In this document: piece by piece, positions 25,101-35,303 of the stretch | How the letters are laid out: each line of letters starts with the position of its first letter | Position numbering within the stretch: position 1 is the first letter of the stretch | NCBI GenBank assembly: GCA_008704415.1 | Contig: VXIS01000216.1 | Span: 19,071 to 83,070, forward strand | Length of the DNA: 64,000 bases | DNA from: Sphaerosporella brunnea | Taxonomy: Eukaryota > Ascomycota > Pezizomycetes > Pezizales > Pyronemataceae | Reading direction: 5' to 3' | Position numbers and translations under genes: made by a program | Notes under the pieces: generated by a model | The model's database searches: none | Told to the model about the DNA's origin: nothing | The model's input: the letters and a program-made list of their open reading frames with translations, nothing else

Positions 25101-26202
25101 CTCGTGACCCGTGCCGGTGGGTCCGGCCGGATCCAAAAACTCTGCGCCAATCCCGCCGGCCCGACTCGCAACAAGCGGACAACCACCTTCCGAAGCCAGC
25201 CCTACCCATCGGTGGGAACGCTCAGGTCGGCCAAGAACTTCATCACCCAGGCGAAGCCGCTAGCATGTGCGCTGGCGCAATTGACAGTCAGCAAAGTCGG
25301 CTCTTCGACGGTAAACTGGGTGACCGAGCATGTGTACGAGCTTCAAAGCGTCAAGTCCTACGTGCAATCCCTAATCGATGGTGTTCTACCTGGCGGTGGT
25401 GCTGTTTCGCAAGGAACTGCCCCGTTCAGCATTTTCGACGCTTCCGGTGCCTTTAAGCAAACATGGACGTCTCTCGGTGTTACTGCACCGAGCGTTGGCG
25501 GAAGTACCCCCATGGAAAGTATGTACAGTGTGCTAGGTACCAGCTCGAACTGGAACAACTTGCAGATTTTGAGCTCCGATATCAACGGCATCAAGGCGCT
25601 GGTTTGGGCAGGAAAACAGGCTATTGGAGATGGCAACTTCAAAACTCTGAATCCCTTGCAGAAGATCGGAAAGTTCAACATGGTGGTTAAGTATGGAACT
25701 CTTTGCTCCTGAGCCCATTCTGTGATCTTTCGCTGACTTTCACTTCAGTGTGTTCGATTATTTGAACAATCCTGATGTCCAACAATCCCTCACGGACTCG
25801 TACACTGGCTTAAAGGAGGTCTTGTAAGTAACCGCAGGCGTTCATCTCCTAACTTCTCATTAATCGCCGATACAGAACCCAGTTTGGTAAAGCAAACAGC
25901 GCCAACGGCTATGACTGGGCCGGAGCCTTCAAAGATTGGAACACCGCGCAGTTCGCTAACATGGTCGCCACGGCATACGACCTACTGGATAAGAGGCTTC
26001 CTGATGAGATCACTTATTGGGGTAGTGCAGCTGGTTAGTCTCCGTCCACATACATATATTCTTTCACGTGTGTATAGCTAACGTTGCTCCAGCCACCCTC
26101 GCATACGGTCGTAGGTATGCTGCTAACAACGTCAATGTGTTGAAAAACTTGCAGCAGAACCTGAAAGCGAAGATCACCGTCAAGACAGGTTTCATTCAAT
26201 AG
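22162..26202 (+). CDS. Killer-toxin-like GH18 chitinase (subgroup C type) with hevein-type chitin-binding region
   Basis: Twelve exons: 22162-22238, 22297-22380, 22438-22673, 22732-22921, 22986-23999, 24059-24171, 24231-24504, 24559-24742, 24804-25690, 25749-25823, 25876-26033 and 26093-26202. Introns are 52-64 nt and the product is 1,133 residues. The protein begins with a signal peptide (about 1-20). Two Cys-rich segments follow: CSATQPCKIGCCGKNNVCG from residue 26, and a chitin-binding type 1 motif (NVCCSKFGFCGTTSDFC, ~82-98). The GH18 domain starts near 114 (QRVVGYYEGW) and carries the complete catalytic motif DGIDIDWE at 233-240, with Glu240 as proton donor. It is therefore predicted active. 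Cys-rich repeats and an acidic/Arg linker lead to the C-terminal domain (VTEHVYELQ) typical of zymocin-alpha-like fungal chitinases. No LysM is present here; the divergent neighbour supplies four. The likely role is degradation of chitin in the own or a foreign cell wall. Confidence 0.93.
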
Positions 26203-26441
26203 TAGTTGCGGGGGTTTGCGTTGTGGTGCTTATGGTCCTGGGTAATAGCTAGGGCTGCTATGAAGATCAATATTGTTTGATATATGATCGATCAGGCAGC
26301 ATCAATTGTATTATCACGCGCATGTACCCATCTGTGCACTCCAGAAGCAGCCTTTCAAAACCAACAGGGGGCGACGTAAGCCGGTCGAGCGAAATGTATT
26401 GAATCACCACGTGCAAATTATCCTTTCCCCCGAGAAATCCC

Positions 26442-27359
26442 TCAAACCCACATCCACACATCCGCAGCCGGCCCTTGGCCCTCACTGGGTGGCCACAGCT
26501 CATGCGGCATTAACAGTCTAGTCGCCAAATGCGGGAACAGCTCTGACAGCACCGTGGCGATACCCACCTTGAACTCGCCGGGATACCTATCTTCCTCATC
26601 CTGTTCCTCCGGCTCAAAGTCCATATCCACGCCGATAACAAATGGCGGGTCAAGGTGATCTCGCAGCGGCCTCAACGGCGGCGCCTCAACCAGCGATTTC
26701 ATCGCGGCAGAATCCACTACCAGAATCATCGGCCAATCTAAGCCCTCGGGAATCTTGCCAGCTTCCCTCATGCCATGGATGTGCCTGCAATCTCGTCAAT
26801 CCAATGCGAGCAAAAACATAAAAAAGAGAAAAGACATACTTTCTGACCGCTGCAGAGTCGGCACCCTCCAAGCTCTTCTCCTCAACCCAAACAAACTCCA
26901 AATCGCCCTTCACCTCGTCGATCCCTGTGCCCGCAGAAGGAGTCATCTGATCCTCCATCGCCTCCTCCCAGCGATTCTTAAACCGCATCCACTTGGCGCT
27001 GTCCGAGAAGTCGGTGCGCACCACAACAAAGCCCCACGTCGTAAGTCCCTCGCTTCGGATCGCGTCCACAAACGCCGCTGGCCGATCTTTCTGCGTCTTG
27101 TCGAGGTCTTCGGCTTTCAACAGCCCGTTGGCGAGGCCGTATGCCCTGTTCTCGGCGTGCAGCGCCAAAGATTCGCCCGTGATGCCATCCATTATACGTT
27201 GATATTCCTAACATATTATTGTTAGTCGGGGGTAGTGAGCAGGTGGGAGGGGGTAACGACTTCATCGGTGAGAGTATTAAGCTCTTCCTCCGAGCAGGTA
27301 TCGAATCTTTGGCTGTTCCAGCCGGGGGGGAAATAGTCTGGTGTTCCTGCTCTTGACAT
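26442..27359 (-). CDS. Conserved-looking fungal protein of unknown function
   Basis: Three exons: 27359-27261, 27207-26840 and 26784-26442. Introns are 53 and 55 nt and the product is 269 residues. The first donor is GTCGTT, a weak match, but the join LTDE|EYQRIMDG keeps frame; the second is a standard GTATGT. I recognise no named domain. The protein has a Trp-rich central part (LTTWGFVVVRTDFSD, KWMRFKNRWEEAM), an acidic stretch (FEPEEQDEEDRYPGEF), and a C-terminus rich in Trp/Pro. There is no signal peptide or membrane segment, so it is probably cytosolic or nuclear. It converges on the chitinase with about 240 nt between stop codons. A shared function is not implied. Confidence 0.72.
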
Positions 27360-29513
27360 TGTGGTGTTGAGTTGAGGTAACGTTGAACGCGAGGTTGAAT
27401 TGAAGAATGATGTGGGGTCCTAGCCTAATAAATAAGAGATGCCGTTGGCTGTTGCCAAGGCCTCGTGGTAACTACAACCGCACGCACGCCGAGATTAATT
27501 GCGGGTTTTTTAAGATTCGATCCACTCGGCCTGTTTGCATGGCGACCCATCTACTGTAGTTTAATATCACGATAAAGACACAAGAAGCAATATTCTGCGC
27601 AGAGCAGTTTTTTCAGGTTGGTCTTGTGAGGTTCCTGTCGCCATCTCTGTGTTCAACCCGTTTAGGCTGTCGCCACCATCAAGAAAGCCTGTACCCAAGC
27701 ATTAATAGTAGGATGCTGACTAACCACTAGTTCCCAGGGACCTTTTTGATGTTCGGCCTGGTGTTTTACTGGCAACTTCACCCGGGGTGCCCGAAACCAA
27801 ACGCTCTTGCACCCACACCTTCCACGATAGTTATTTGACAAGTTGACCTATCGCTAGGTTTTCCGGTGAATATAAGATGTTGAACCTCGCACAATTTCAA
27901 CCAAACGCACCCCTTATGTACCGTCTATTTTGGAGCGAAAGGCGAAGCGCCTTGGTCAAAAGTGAGCTTTTGGCACCGGAGGTGTTAGGTATGAATAACA
28001 CATGATGGATGACTCGAAGGACTAGTCTTTTGGAGGAGAAAGGGTGCCGGTTGATCCCAAGGAAGAGGATAATGAGTTTTTCGATCGCCAGGCACTAGAA
28101 GGCCAGTAGGTTATAGGGGGGTTTCTTTTTCCTTGTGGAGGGTGCGTCCTACCGAAAAGCCTACTTTTCACCGATCAAAATGGAGTTCTCCGTCATTCCG
28201 ATCACTCCAGACCCTCCCCGCGACAGCCCTCTTCATCACCATTCGGATCCGGATCCTGCTCCCAGCATTATACTTTCAGGACCTGGTCCGAGCCTGCGTC
28301 TGACTGTCTTCCACTCGTTGGTGCTCATAACTGTGGACTAATTGGACGCAAACAAAAGCGGTGCAATGGCCCGGGGTAGAAGGACAGTAGTTAGTCCACA
28401 GCAGGCGTTGCTATGAATGTAGATAATAGATAACTTGTACTCTCATCCATTTTTTTGCAAACGAGCTCTTGCAATTCATTGTAACACTTATATGCATACA
28501 ACGAAGGCAAAAAGCAAGCCGGCAAGATGCGCAGCGCCATAGGATTTCCCCACAGGTTTCCAGTCCGGCTTGATCTTTGGTGCCTCCTTCTCCGTAACCG
28601 GTCGTTGCTGGCATCAATGTATTTGTATTTGCCCCCCTCTTCCCATATCCAAGGAATTGATTATCTCCACCGACCATGGCCTCTTTTTGGACGACTTTGT
28701 AATACTTCACGACTTTTCCTACTGAGCGGGAAGCTGTGCGATCACAGGCGTGCGTCTCCTCCTGCCACAACACTGAATTCAACAACAACACCGCGGGAAT
28801 GTAAGTGGTTGTAGATAGGCAGCACTTGGAGGCACTGACGCTTCAATTACTATTTCTCTAATCACAAAAGTATCCGGTCCAGAAAAAAGCCTTGAATGAC
28901 ATGTATTATTTGTACCACTGCTTGGTTCCGCTCCGGAGACCAGGCTTAGCTCACAGGGCGCCTGTCCTGGAAATGAAATCTGCGTACATACGGGATCCAT
29001 AGAGCAGCAGTAATTTCGGAGCTTTTAAACGTCGAACAAAAACGGGGGGTATTTCTCGACCATGTGGTACAGCTCATATCACTCGGCCACATCGGTCCGG
29101 CCGGCGCGCCGACTTGAAGTCAAAGGTTCTCCTGACATGTCCTAGATGACAATGCCTCGTGAAAACAAACCAAAGATGAGCAGATTGATACGCATACACT
29201 TTAGATACGACGACGCAAACACATTTCGCAAAGCACAACGACAGACCGACGAGAGTTGATTCAATTATCCGCCCACCACACCATTAACCCTCGTCTAAAG
29301 GAAAGAAAAAAAGATGCACATCGACAAGTAGAAGGAAAGAATCCCGCAAAGCCACAACACCAAATACGCCCTTGAAATGACCCACGTCGAAACCAGCACT
29401 GGCACAACTTGCAAAACATCAACCAACCGACGAAACGCCACCCTGAAAAGAAAATTTCAAACAGATCGAAAGCACTGGGTATGATCAGTCGCGTCTCCGT
29501 TCGGCATGAGCAG
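27360..29513. other. Intergenic region with a palindromic repeat terminus
   Basis: No supported gene. An ATG frame at 28180 (MEFSVIPITPDPPRDSPLHH...) has a protein-like Pro/Asp bias but only 54 codons and no domain. The notable item is the repeat terminus at 27919-27978, annotated separately. The rest shows nothing I can name. Confidence 0.45.
27919..27978 (+). repeat. Palindrome-bearing repeat terminus, copy 1
   Basis: The sequence starts TACCGTCTATTTTGGAGCGA, followed by the hairpin AAGGCGAAGCGCCTT and then CAAAAGT. A second copy at 32546-32603 keeps TACCGT, TTTTGGA(G/A)CGAAAGGCG(A/G)AGCGCCTT and CAAAAGT in the same order. Sequences further downstream do not match. It looks like the conserved end of a transposable element; no inverted partner was found nearby. 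Confidence 0.5.
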
Positions 29514-31087
29514 TTACTTGTTGATGGCGTAATGTTGGTGGTAGTACTTGACCCGGAGATCAAAGATACATCCGATGTCCTCTCCCTTCCGGATCACACG
29601 AAGAGACTTCCAGGCGTTTCCATGGGGGATGCGTTCCGGCGCACGGCCGTCTTCCTTCAGCAAGAGGGCCTCAAAGGCGTTAAGGGAGGCAACAGCATTG
29701 GCAACCCTGTCTTCAACACCCTCACGAGACCATTCAGCCTTGCCAGGAGGATAGCGAAAGGACAAGGTTCCAGTCTCCGTATCCAAGGCGATGAGCTACC
29801 GAATATCAGTTTGGAATTCTCAACACGACGAGTCAACGCGAAAAAAACTTACGGTGGCATCTTTGCGGATCTCCGACGTGCCAATGAAAGTTCGACGCAG
29901 ACTAAAGACGTCTCCAACCCGGAACTGGTTGTTTTTGATCAATTCTTGGAGTTTGATCTTGGAACTCTCGGCCGCGATAGCGCCGTGATAGATGCGCTGA
30001 TGCTGTCCCCACTGGACCTCGAAGTTGCGATCCTTCCAGTCGTCAAACTCCCCCGCAACGCGACGGCGGCGGGCGTTCTCGGCCCTGGCGAGATACTCTT
30101 CGGAGTAATACCCAGCGCCCAGGTCTTCCTGGTACCGCCGCATGGCCTCTTTGATATACGGCGAGTTAAACACCGAGGGATCAATCAGGGGTTTCTGGTC
30201 AGCGACCGAAATTGAATCCTGGACTGGATATATGATCCAGTCAGCAGGTAGGAACGCAATCAAAGCGTCGTATCCCTCATCACCCAAGTTCTCACGAGAC
30301 ACCACCCCTTCGTTAAGCAGTTTCTAGCGCACCACGATTAGCACACGAGTGGATTGAACTACAGGAACATTGGACGTACTGATATATCGGTGTTCACAAA
30401 CGGAGAGGTCTCGGTCGACACGTTCTGCAACGACCAGAGCTGCGCTTCGGTCAAGCGCTTCTTCTTTCCACCACTGCCGCGGTTGCTAGCAGGCGCCTTT
30501 GACGGCGGGGCAGCCTTGGAAGGCGGGACATCCTTGGACGACTGCAGGATTTTCTTGGCTTCCGCCTCGGCTACCAGTCCCTCGACGTAGGGGTCCTTGG
30601 GTGGGGCACGGACACGTGCAGAGCGGCGCTCCGGAGGGATGCTGACTGCCTCACTGGTCTTCTCCCCGTTGGAGTTGTCGCCCTCATCTTGGGCTTTGGA
30701 CTTCGTGTTGCGAGCTTTTCCCCTCGACGGAGTCGCCTTCCTGGTCGCACGGCCTTTCTTGGCGACCGGTGCCTTCTTGGGGGATGTCATCGGTTCGGTC
30801 AGCTCGGGCTCCAACTTGATCGCGGTGTTCGACTGGTCAGCTTCCAACTTGATCGCGGTATCCGGCTGTTCGGGCTCGGTAGTCATCTTCGTCGCGTCCT
30901 GCTTGTTATCAGTCGACTCGTCACCAAGACGAGTTTTCTTGCTGGCGTTTCCAGAAGACTGGTCGTTCTCGGTGGTGGTTGACAGAGAAGAAGAAGGGGG
31001 CGCGTCTTCTCCAGTCGGAGAGGCAGATCTCTTGAGAGGGATCTCCTGGCGAGGAGGCTGGCTCGCACGCGAATGAGTGCCGGCCAT
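29514..31087 (-). CDS. ASXH-domain (Asx homology) chromatin protein
   Basis: Three exons: 31087-30380, 30323-29853 and 29795-29514. Introns are 56 and 57 nt and the product is 486 residues. I chose the ATG at 31087 (context AACATGGCC); an in-frame ATG at 31126 would add 13 residues. The first ~200 residues are basic and Lys/Ser/Pro-rich, with AT-hook-like patches (KKGRATRKATPSRGKAR). The conserved core runs from about 215 to 360: LTEAQLWSLQ, then after the splice KLLNEGVVSRENLGDEGYDA, LIAFLPAD, and ARRRRVAGEFDDW. This matches the fungal Asx homology domain, related to the DEUBAD fold. In animals ASX partners the BAP1 deubiquitinase that removes ubiquitin from histone H2A; a similar chromatin role here is inferred from family. 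It is divergent from the MMTAG2-like gene with 416 bp between starts. Confidence 0.82.
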
Positions 31088-31503
31088 GTTGAAGGATGGG
31101 ATTATGGGATGAAGCTGGTGATGCAATGTTCTAAGGAGGATGAAGGGGATTTGGTGGAGGGGACGAGGGATCGGGGTGGGGGTTTGGGTGTGGTGGATAA
31201 GAAGCGGAAGAGGTGGATAAGAGGTGGTGGGGCAGACTTGGATGAACGAAGCAAGGAAGGAAGGAGGGAAGGGAAGGAATTGGCGAAGGGCGCGAAGCTG
31301 TGGCTAGCGCGTTTCCCAGAGACGCGTTGGCCTTCAATCCGGGTAGCTGCTGCTGTTACGTCATCACCACGCTAGCGTTGGCGCTACTGTCCTGTTTGTT
31401 TGTGGGTTGAGCTGGTGCATTCGATAACCACCACACGAACGAACCGCCCTCGTTTCTACGCTTGCATCGCCCTCCAGACTTACCGCCGTACGTATCGGAC
31501 ACC
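31088..31503. promoter_or_regulatory. Shared upstream region of the ASXH and MMTAG2-like genes
   Basis: The 416-bp gap serves two divergent genes. It contains an ACGCGT element at 31322-31327 (MluI cell-cycle box type) and a TTACGTCA, CRE-like, near 31355-31362. Both sites are read from sequence only; use in this fungus is unknown. Confidence 0.4.
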
Positions 31504-32154
31504 ATGGATCTCCTCTCTAGCCTACGGAAAGGCGACTCCTCGCGCGGTGGGCATGCCGAATTCAGCTGGGACGCGGTCAAGGAAGACAAAGACCGAGAGA
31601 ACTACCTTGGCCACTCGCTGATGGCTCCCGTGGGACGATGGCAACGCGGCAAAGATCTTACCTGGTACGCAAAAGGCGAGACGAAGGACAGCGCTACGGA
31701 GGAGGACCAACGGCAGAAGGAGATTAGGCGCATCAAGCAAGCAGAGGAGGATGCCATTGCAGCTGCGCTTGGTCTACCTGTGCCCAATAGGGACAACGCG
31801 AATGAGGCGCCACTGGGAGAGAGGGCTGGCAAGGATGAGCATGAGGGGAAAGGGAGCAAGGGGGGTAAAGGAAGGGAAGATAAGGGGAAGGAGAGGTCCA
31901 GGCGTCACAGAAGCCGCGATCGTGACCGCAGCCGGGACAGGGAGAGGAGACATCGTCATAGATCCCGCAGCAGGAATCGAGATAGGGAGCCTAGACACCG
32001 GGACGAGAGGGACATGGAACACAAACATCGGGATGAGAAGGATCGAGACCGAGACCGAGACCGACGCAGAAGGCCTGAAGGCCGCAAACGAACCAGGAGC
32101 CGGGACCGAACCCGCAGTCCCCGGAGACGTAGGGACCGAGAGTCAAGACGCTGA
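31504..32154 (+). CDS. MMTAG2-like RS-rich nuclear protein
   Basis: A single exon of 216 residues. The ATG at 31504 lies in a strong context (ACACCATGG); an upstream in-frame ATG at 31462 would add 14 residues outside the conserved domain. The N-terminal 75 residues match the multiple myeloma tumor-associated protein 2 family: RGGHAEFSWDAVKEDKDREN, then YLGHSLMAPVGRWQRGKDLT, then WYAKG. The rest is an Arg/Asp/Ser/His-rich RS/RD-type tail, as in splicing-associated proteins. The RD dipeptides come from tandem GACCGA-like repeats around 32042-32062. A nuclear, RNA-related role is expected from the family, but its molecular activity is not well defined. Confidence 0.88.
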   Translation: MDLLSSLRKGDSSRGGHAEFSWDAVKEDKDRENYLGHSLMAPVGRWQRGKDLTWYAKGETKDSATEEDQRQKEIRRIKQAEEDAIAAALGLPVPNRDNANEAPLGERAGKDEHEGKGSKGGKGREDKGKERSRRHRSRDRDRSRDRERRHRHRSRSRNRDREPRHRDERDMEHKHRDEKDRDRDRDRRRRPEGRKRTRSRDRTRSPRRRRDRESRR

Positions 32155-33435
32155 TGATCTTATGTTTTTCTCTTGTGTCTTTAAGGGGGGAAAGGCGGTG
32201 GGGATTGTCATGCAATAATACAATGTTTGGTTTTCTGGCGACTACTATCTGCTCTGATGAATGCATTTTATTTTTTATGTTTTTCTCACATGCCATATAA
32301 ACGATATATCGGTCCTTCAGAAAACCCTTTAGTTCGAGGTTGGAAATATTGGGTCTACCATAGTACCATGTTGCAAACAAGCAGTTTACCACGTGGCGTT
32401 CGTGAGCCTTGGTGAGGATGCAACCGTCCTTAACTAGTACTTTTAAGGGCCGGCTCGTTTTTCTTTACAAGCGTAATTACAGAGCTATATACAGTTTCTA
32501 ACCGGTAAATTTCGAAATAAGACCAAAGTGAGAGCAAAACTAAACTACCGTATTTTTTTGGAACGAAAGGCGGAGCGCCTTATGCAAAAGTTTAGATTTT
32601 TCCGCGAGGGATGAGTAAGCAAGCCGCTGGGACTTGGACTTCGGCGAGATTCGAAAAGTCAGTAGGCGAGGGAGTGACAGCTGGTGAGGATAGGCTTATT
32701 TTTGAGTTTTCGCAAATATCCCCCGCTTTTCGCGCGACCTCTCTTATCCTCTTCGTTGTCGGTGTCGGGGTTATCCTGCAGCTGGTTCTAATTCTTGGGC
32801 TTTCTCAAAGACGTCCATATTTAATCACAATGGAGACTTTGTCAGCGGTCTCAGCTCCAAGGTGACGCCGCTTTGAATCAAATTGCGGGTGGAAAAACGC
32901 TTCGAGAATTTCAGGATTCCGATCGCAAGGTATGAGAACGTAATGGTAGATTGAAGAGGACAACGATAGCTGTTCTCACCACTCAAAATCCAGACATGGC
33001 GTGCCCCGCACTTCCGGCTGAAGTGTCGGACTCCGTGCCATATTATTGGAAAACAAACATAGGACAACATTCGTACTCTAGAGAACCCTACTATAGCCGC
33101 TCCATCACAGCGCATCACTGCTACCTCTCACAGTTCCTCACTCGATTTCCAAAATCTCTTGACTTAACGCCTCACCAGCACTGGCAGGGCTTGCACCAGC
33201 TCGTCACTGGGGGTAGAAAAAGAATACATACACAAACCGACCGTTTCGACACCTGCCGAGGGCCTCAATAACCCCAGGAGTCCAGGTCGTTTTCATGCCT
33301 TGACTCAACTCAATCATTGACTCCTGGCGGCACTTCGACAACTTCTGCATCCCCTCAAATCGGTAAACTCACACCATTCGGCCGTCCGAGAGTCGAAAAC
33401 GAGAATGGACGGCAAAACCCAGTAGAAAAAAATAA
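32155..33435. other. Intergenic region with the second palindromic repeat terminus
   Basis: No supported gene. An 84-codon frame at 32611-32865 contains a hydrophobic segment (SLILFVVGVGVILQLVLILG) right after the repeat terminus. It has no upstream exon or domain match and I do not call it. Confidence 0.45.
32546..32603 (+). repeat. Palindrome-bearing repeat terminus, copy 2
   Basis: TACCGTATTTTTTTGGAACG is followed by the hairpin AAGGCGGAGCGCCTT and CAAAAGT, the same layout and orientation as 27919-27978. The two copies diverge after about 60 nt. Confidence 0.5.
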
Positions 33436-33516
33436 CTCCTCCGGGTGGGCTTGAACCACCAACCTCCTGATTGCGTCTTAACAGTCAGACGCGCTAGCCA
33501 ATTGCGCCACGGGGGA
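33436..33516 (-). tRNA. tRNA-Asn(GTT), second copy, 7-nt intron
   Basis: Exons match the tRNA-Asn at 18020-18108, including the C-A mismatch in the acceptor stem. The intron after CTGTTA is only AGACGCA, giving 81 nt in total. A T-rich terminator follows on the minus strand (complement of the A run at 33425-33432). Confidence 0.88.
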
Positions 33517-34041
33517 TGTTATTGTTCAGACTGTCACATTGTTTGTCTAAGCTGCAAACCTTTGCGGAGTGTGTGATTCACGTTCTACATTATGGGCAAA
33601 TGAATAGGTCACCGGCTCTATATAGGTATGTCCACTTTCGTTGCTTGTTGATCTAGACATAAGGCAGAGTTGTTAAGGATAAGGGTTAGGGTTTTCGAAA
33701 ATACCCCCTTCGAGTCATCGCATTCGTAGTCTATACTCCCAATATCCGACTCGAGTGCTTGGTGAAGGACGCGGTAGCTGAACTTTACGGAGCAGAAATC
33801 CTCCACTGGAAGAGTGAGAGCGAAATCGAAAGTGGAAGCGGCAGATGCTGGAGAGCGGGCAGATGATGATGAAGATGATTGCTTGGATGAACAGAGTGTA
33901 CACACATATTTGATGCTTATTTTTTATTCTCACCGCCCGGCACACAGTTGACAACAAATCATGTTCAAAACGGTCCTCATGCATTCATTATTCCAGATTC
34001 CCCTAAATATCCATCCAAAAACCTTCCCGGTGCCAACACAC
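33517..34041. other. 3' flank of the oxidoreductase gene
   Basis: No gene seen. It contains AAGGGTTAGGGTTTT near 33681-33697, two telomere-type units in tandem. Confidence 0.4.
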
Positions 34042-35303
34042 TTAGATCCTGATAACAACCTTGCCGAAGTGCTTCTTGGCAAGCTGGTACTCGTACGCCT
34101 CCTTGACGTGCTCGAAGTCGAAGACGTGCCTGTCGATGACGGGATGGATCTTGTTGACTTCGATGGAGGCGTTCATGTCCTCCATCTGAGCCCGGGAGCC
34201 GACGTAGATACCGCGGAGGGTGCAGACGTGGGAAAGCGGCTCCAAGGAGGAGATGGACTTTCCGGGGCCACCGACGAAACCAATCGAGGCGATGGTACCC
34301 TCGATCTTGACGGCAGCGTACGACTGGGGGAGAGTGGACTCACCAGCTATTGATGAATCATCAGCTTTTGCAATGTAACAGGAAACTCTGGCTCACTCAC
34401 CGATTTCGACAACGACGTCAACGCCGAGGCCTCCGGGAGACTTCTGCTTGGCTGGAGTTTCAATTAGCTGCTGAGATACCGCTGGTTTCGGTCAATCGAT
34501 GCTCACCGATTTCACCCCAGTTGGCGTGCTTCTTGTAGTTGATCACGACATCGGCACCCATCTCGGTGAGACGGCGCGCCTTCTCGTCGGTAGAGGTGAT
34601 CGCAATAACGAAAGTACCAGCAGCTTTAGCGAACTGCATAAGACGTTAGTAAAGTCCCCCAATTGACAGCTGTCATGTTATTGCTTACCTGCAGGGCAAA
34701 GACGGAGACACCCCCAGTTCCCTGAACCAGGACGGAGTCACCAGCCTTAAACGGCCGGATGTTACCGTACAGACCGTTCCACGCGGTGAGGGCAGCGCAA
34801 GGAAGAGTAGCAGCCTCCTCGAAGTTCAAGTGGCTGGGGGCCTTCACGACTCCGTGCTCCTCGAACACAGCGTACTCTCTCAGGCAGCCGTCGATATCTC
34901 CTCCCAGACCAGTCTTGATGCTCACGGGGTTCAAAGGGCCAGCCAAATTCTTCTGGTGGAACAAGCTAGACACCTTGTCGCCAACCTTGACGGTCGTCAC
35001 CTTGTCGCCGACAGCAATGACCTCACCGGCACCTATTTGTGAGTCAGCGAATTTGCCTTGGAAACCCGAACAAGAAAGGGAGTCTGTACCATCGGAAGCA
35101 GCGACCACGGGAAGGTTGACAGCGAAAGGGTAGAGCCCCTGGGGAATGATTAAGTCACGGTAGTTCAGAGAAACTGCCTTCATCTTGACCAAAACCTCCC
35201 GAGAGTCGGGCTTGGGCACGGGCCTAGTCTCCTGCTTGAGGGCATTGACACCATCCTTGTTGTTGGTGACAACCCAGGCTTTGGCTTCGGCTGGGGCAGA
35301 CAT
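34042..35303 (-). CDS. Quinone-oxidoreductase-like MDR enzyme (zinc-type alcohol dehydrogenase family)
   Basis: Five exons: 35303-35090, 35032-34689, 34633-34507, 34451-34401 and 34346-34042. Introns are 54-57 nt and the product is 346 residues. Intron 1 (57 nt, GTACAG...GCTGAC...TAG) is stop-free and in frame; splicing gives AASDGAGEVIAVGD, the usual MDR sequence at that place. The GroES-like N-terminal half carries LNYRDLIIPQGLYP. The Rossmann half has LVQGTGGVSVFALQFAKAAG, with the GTGGVS nucleotide loop. The Cys/His set of the structural-zinc loop is absent, so it belongs to the zinc-independent quinone-reductase branch. The expected reaction is NAD(P)H-dependent reduction of a quinone or enone; the substrate is unknown. 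There is no adjacent partner gene. Confidence 0.88.

Noticed and set aside
28180..28341. Pro/Asp-rich 54-codon frame near a repeat terminus
   Set aside because: Too short, no introns that extend it, no recognisable motif.
32611..32865. 84-codon frame with a hydrophobic segment
   Set aside because: No partner exon or family match. It follows a repeat terminus directly, so it may be transposon debris at most.
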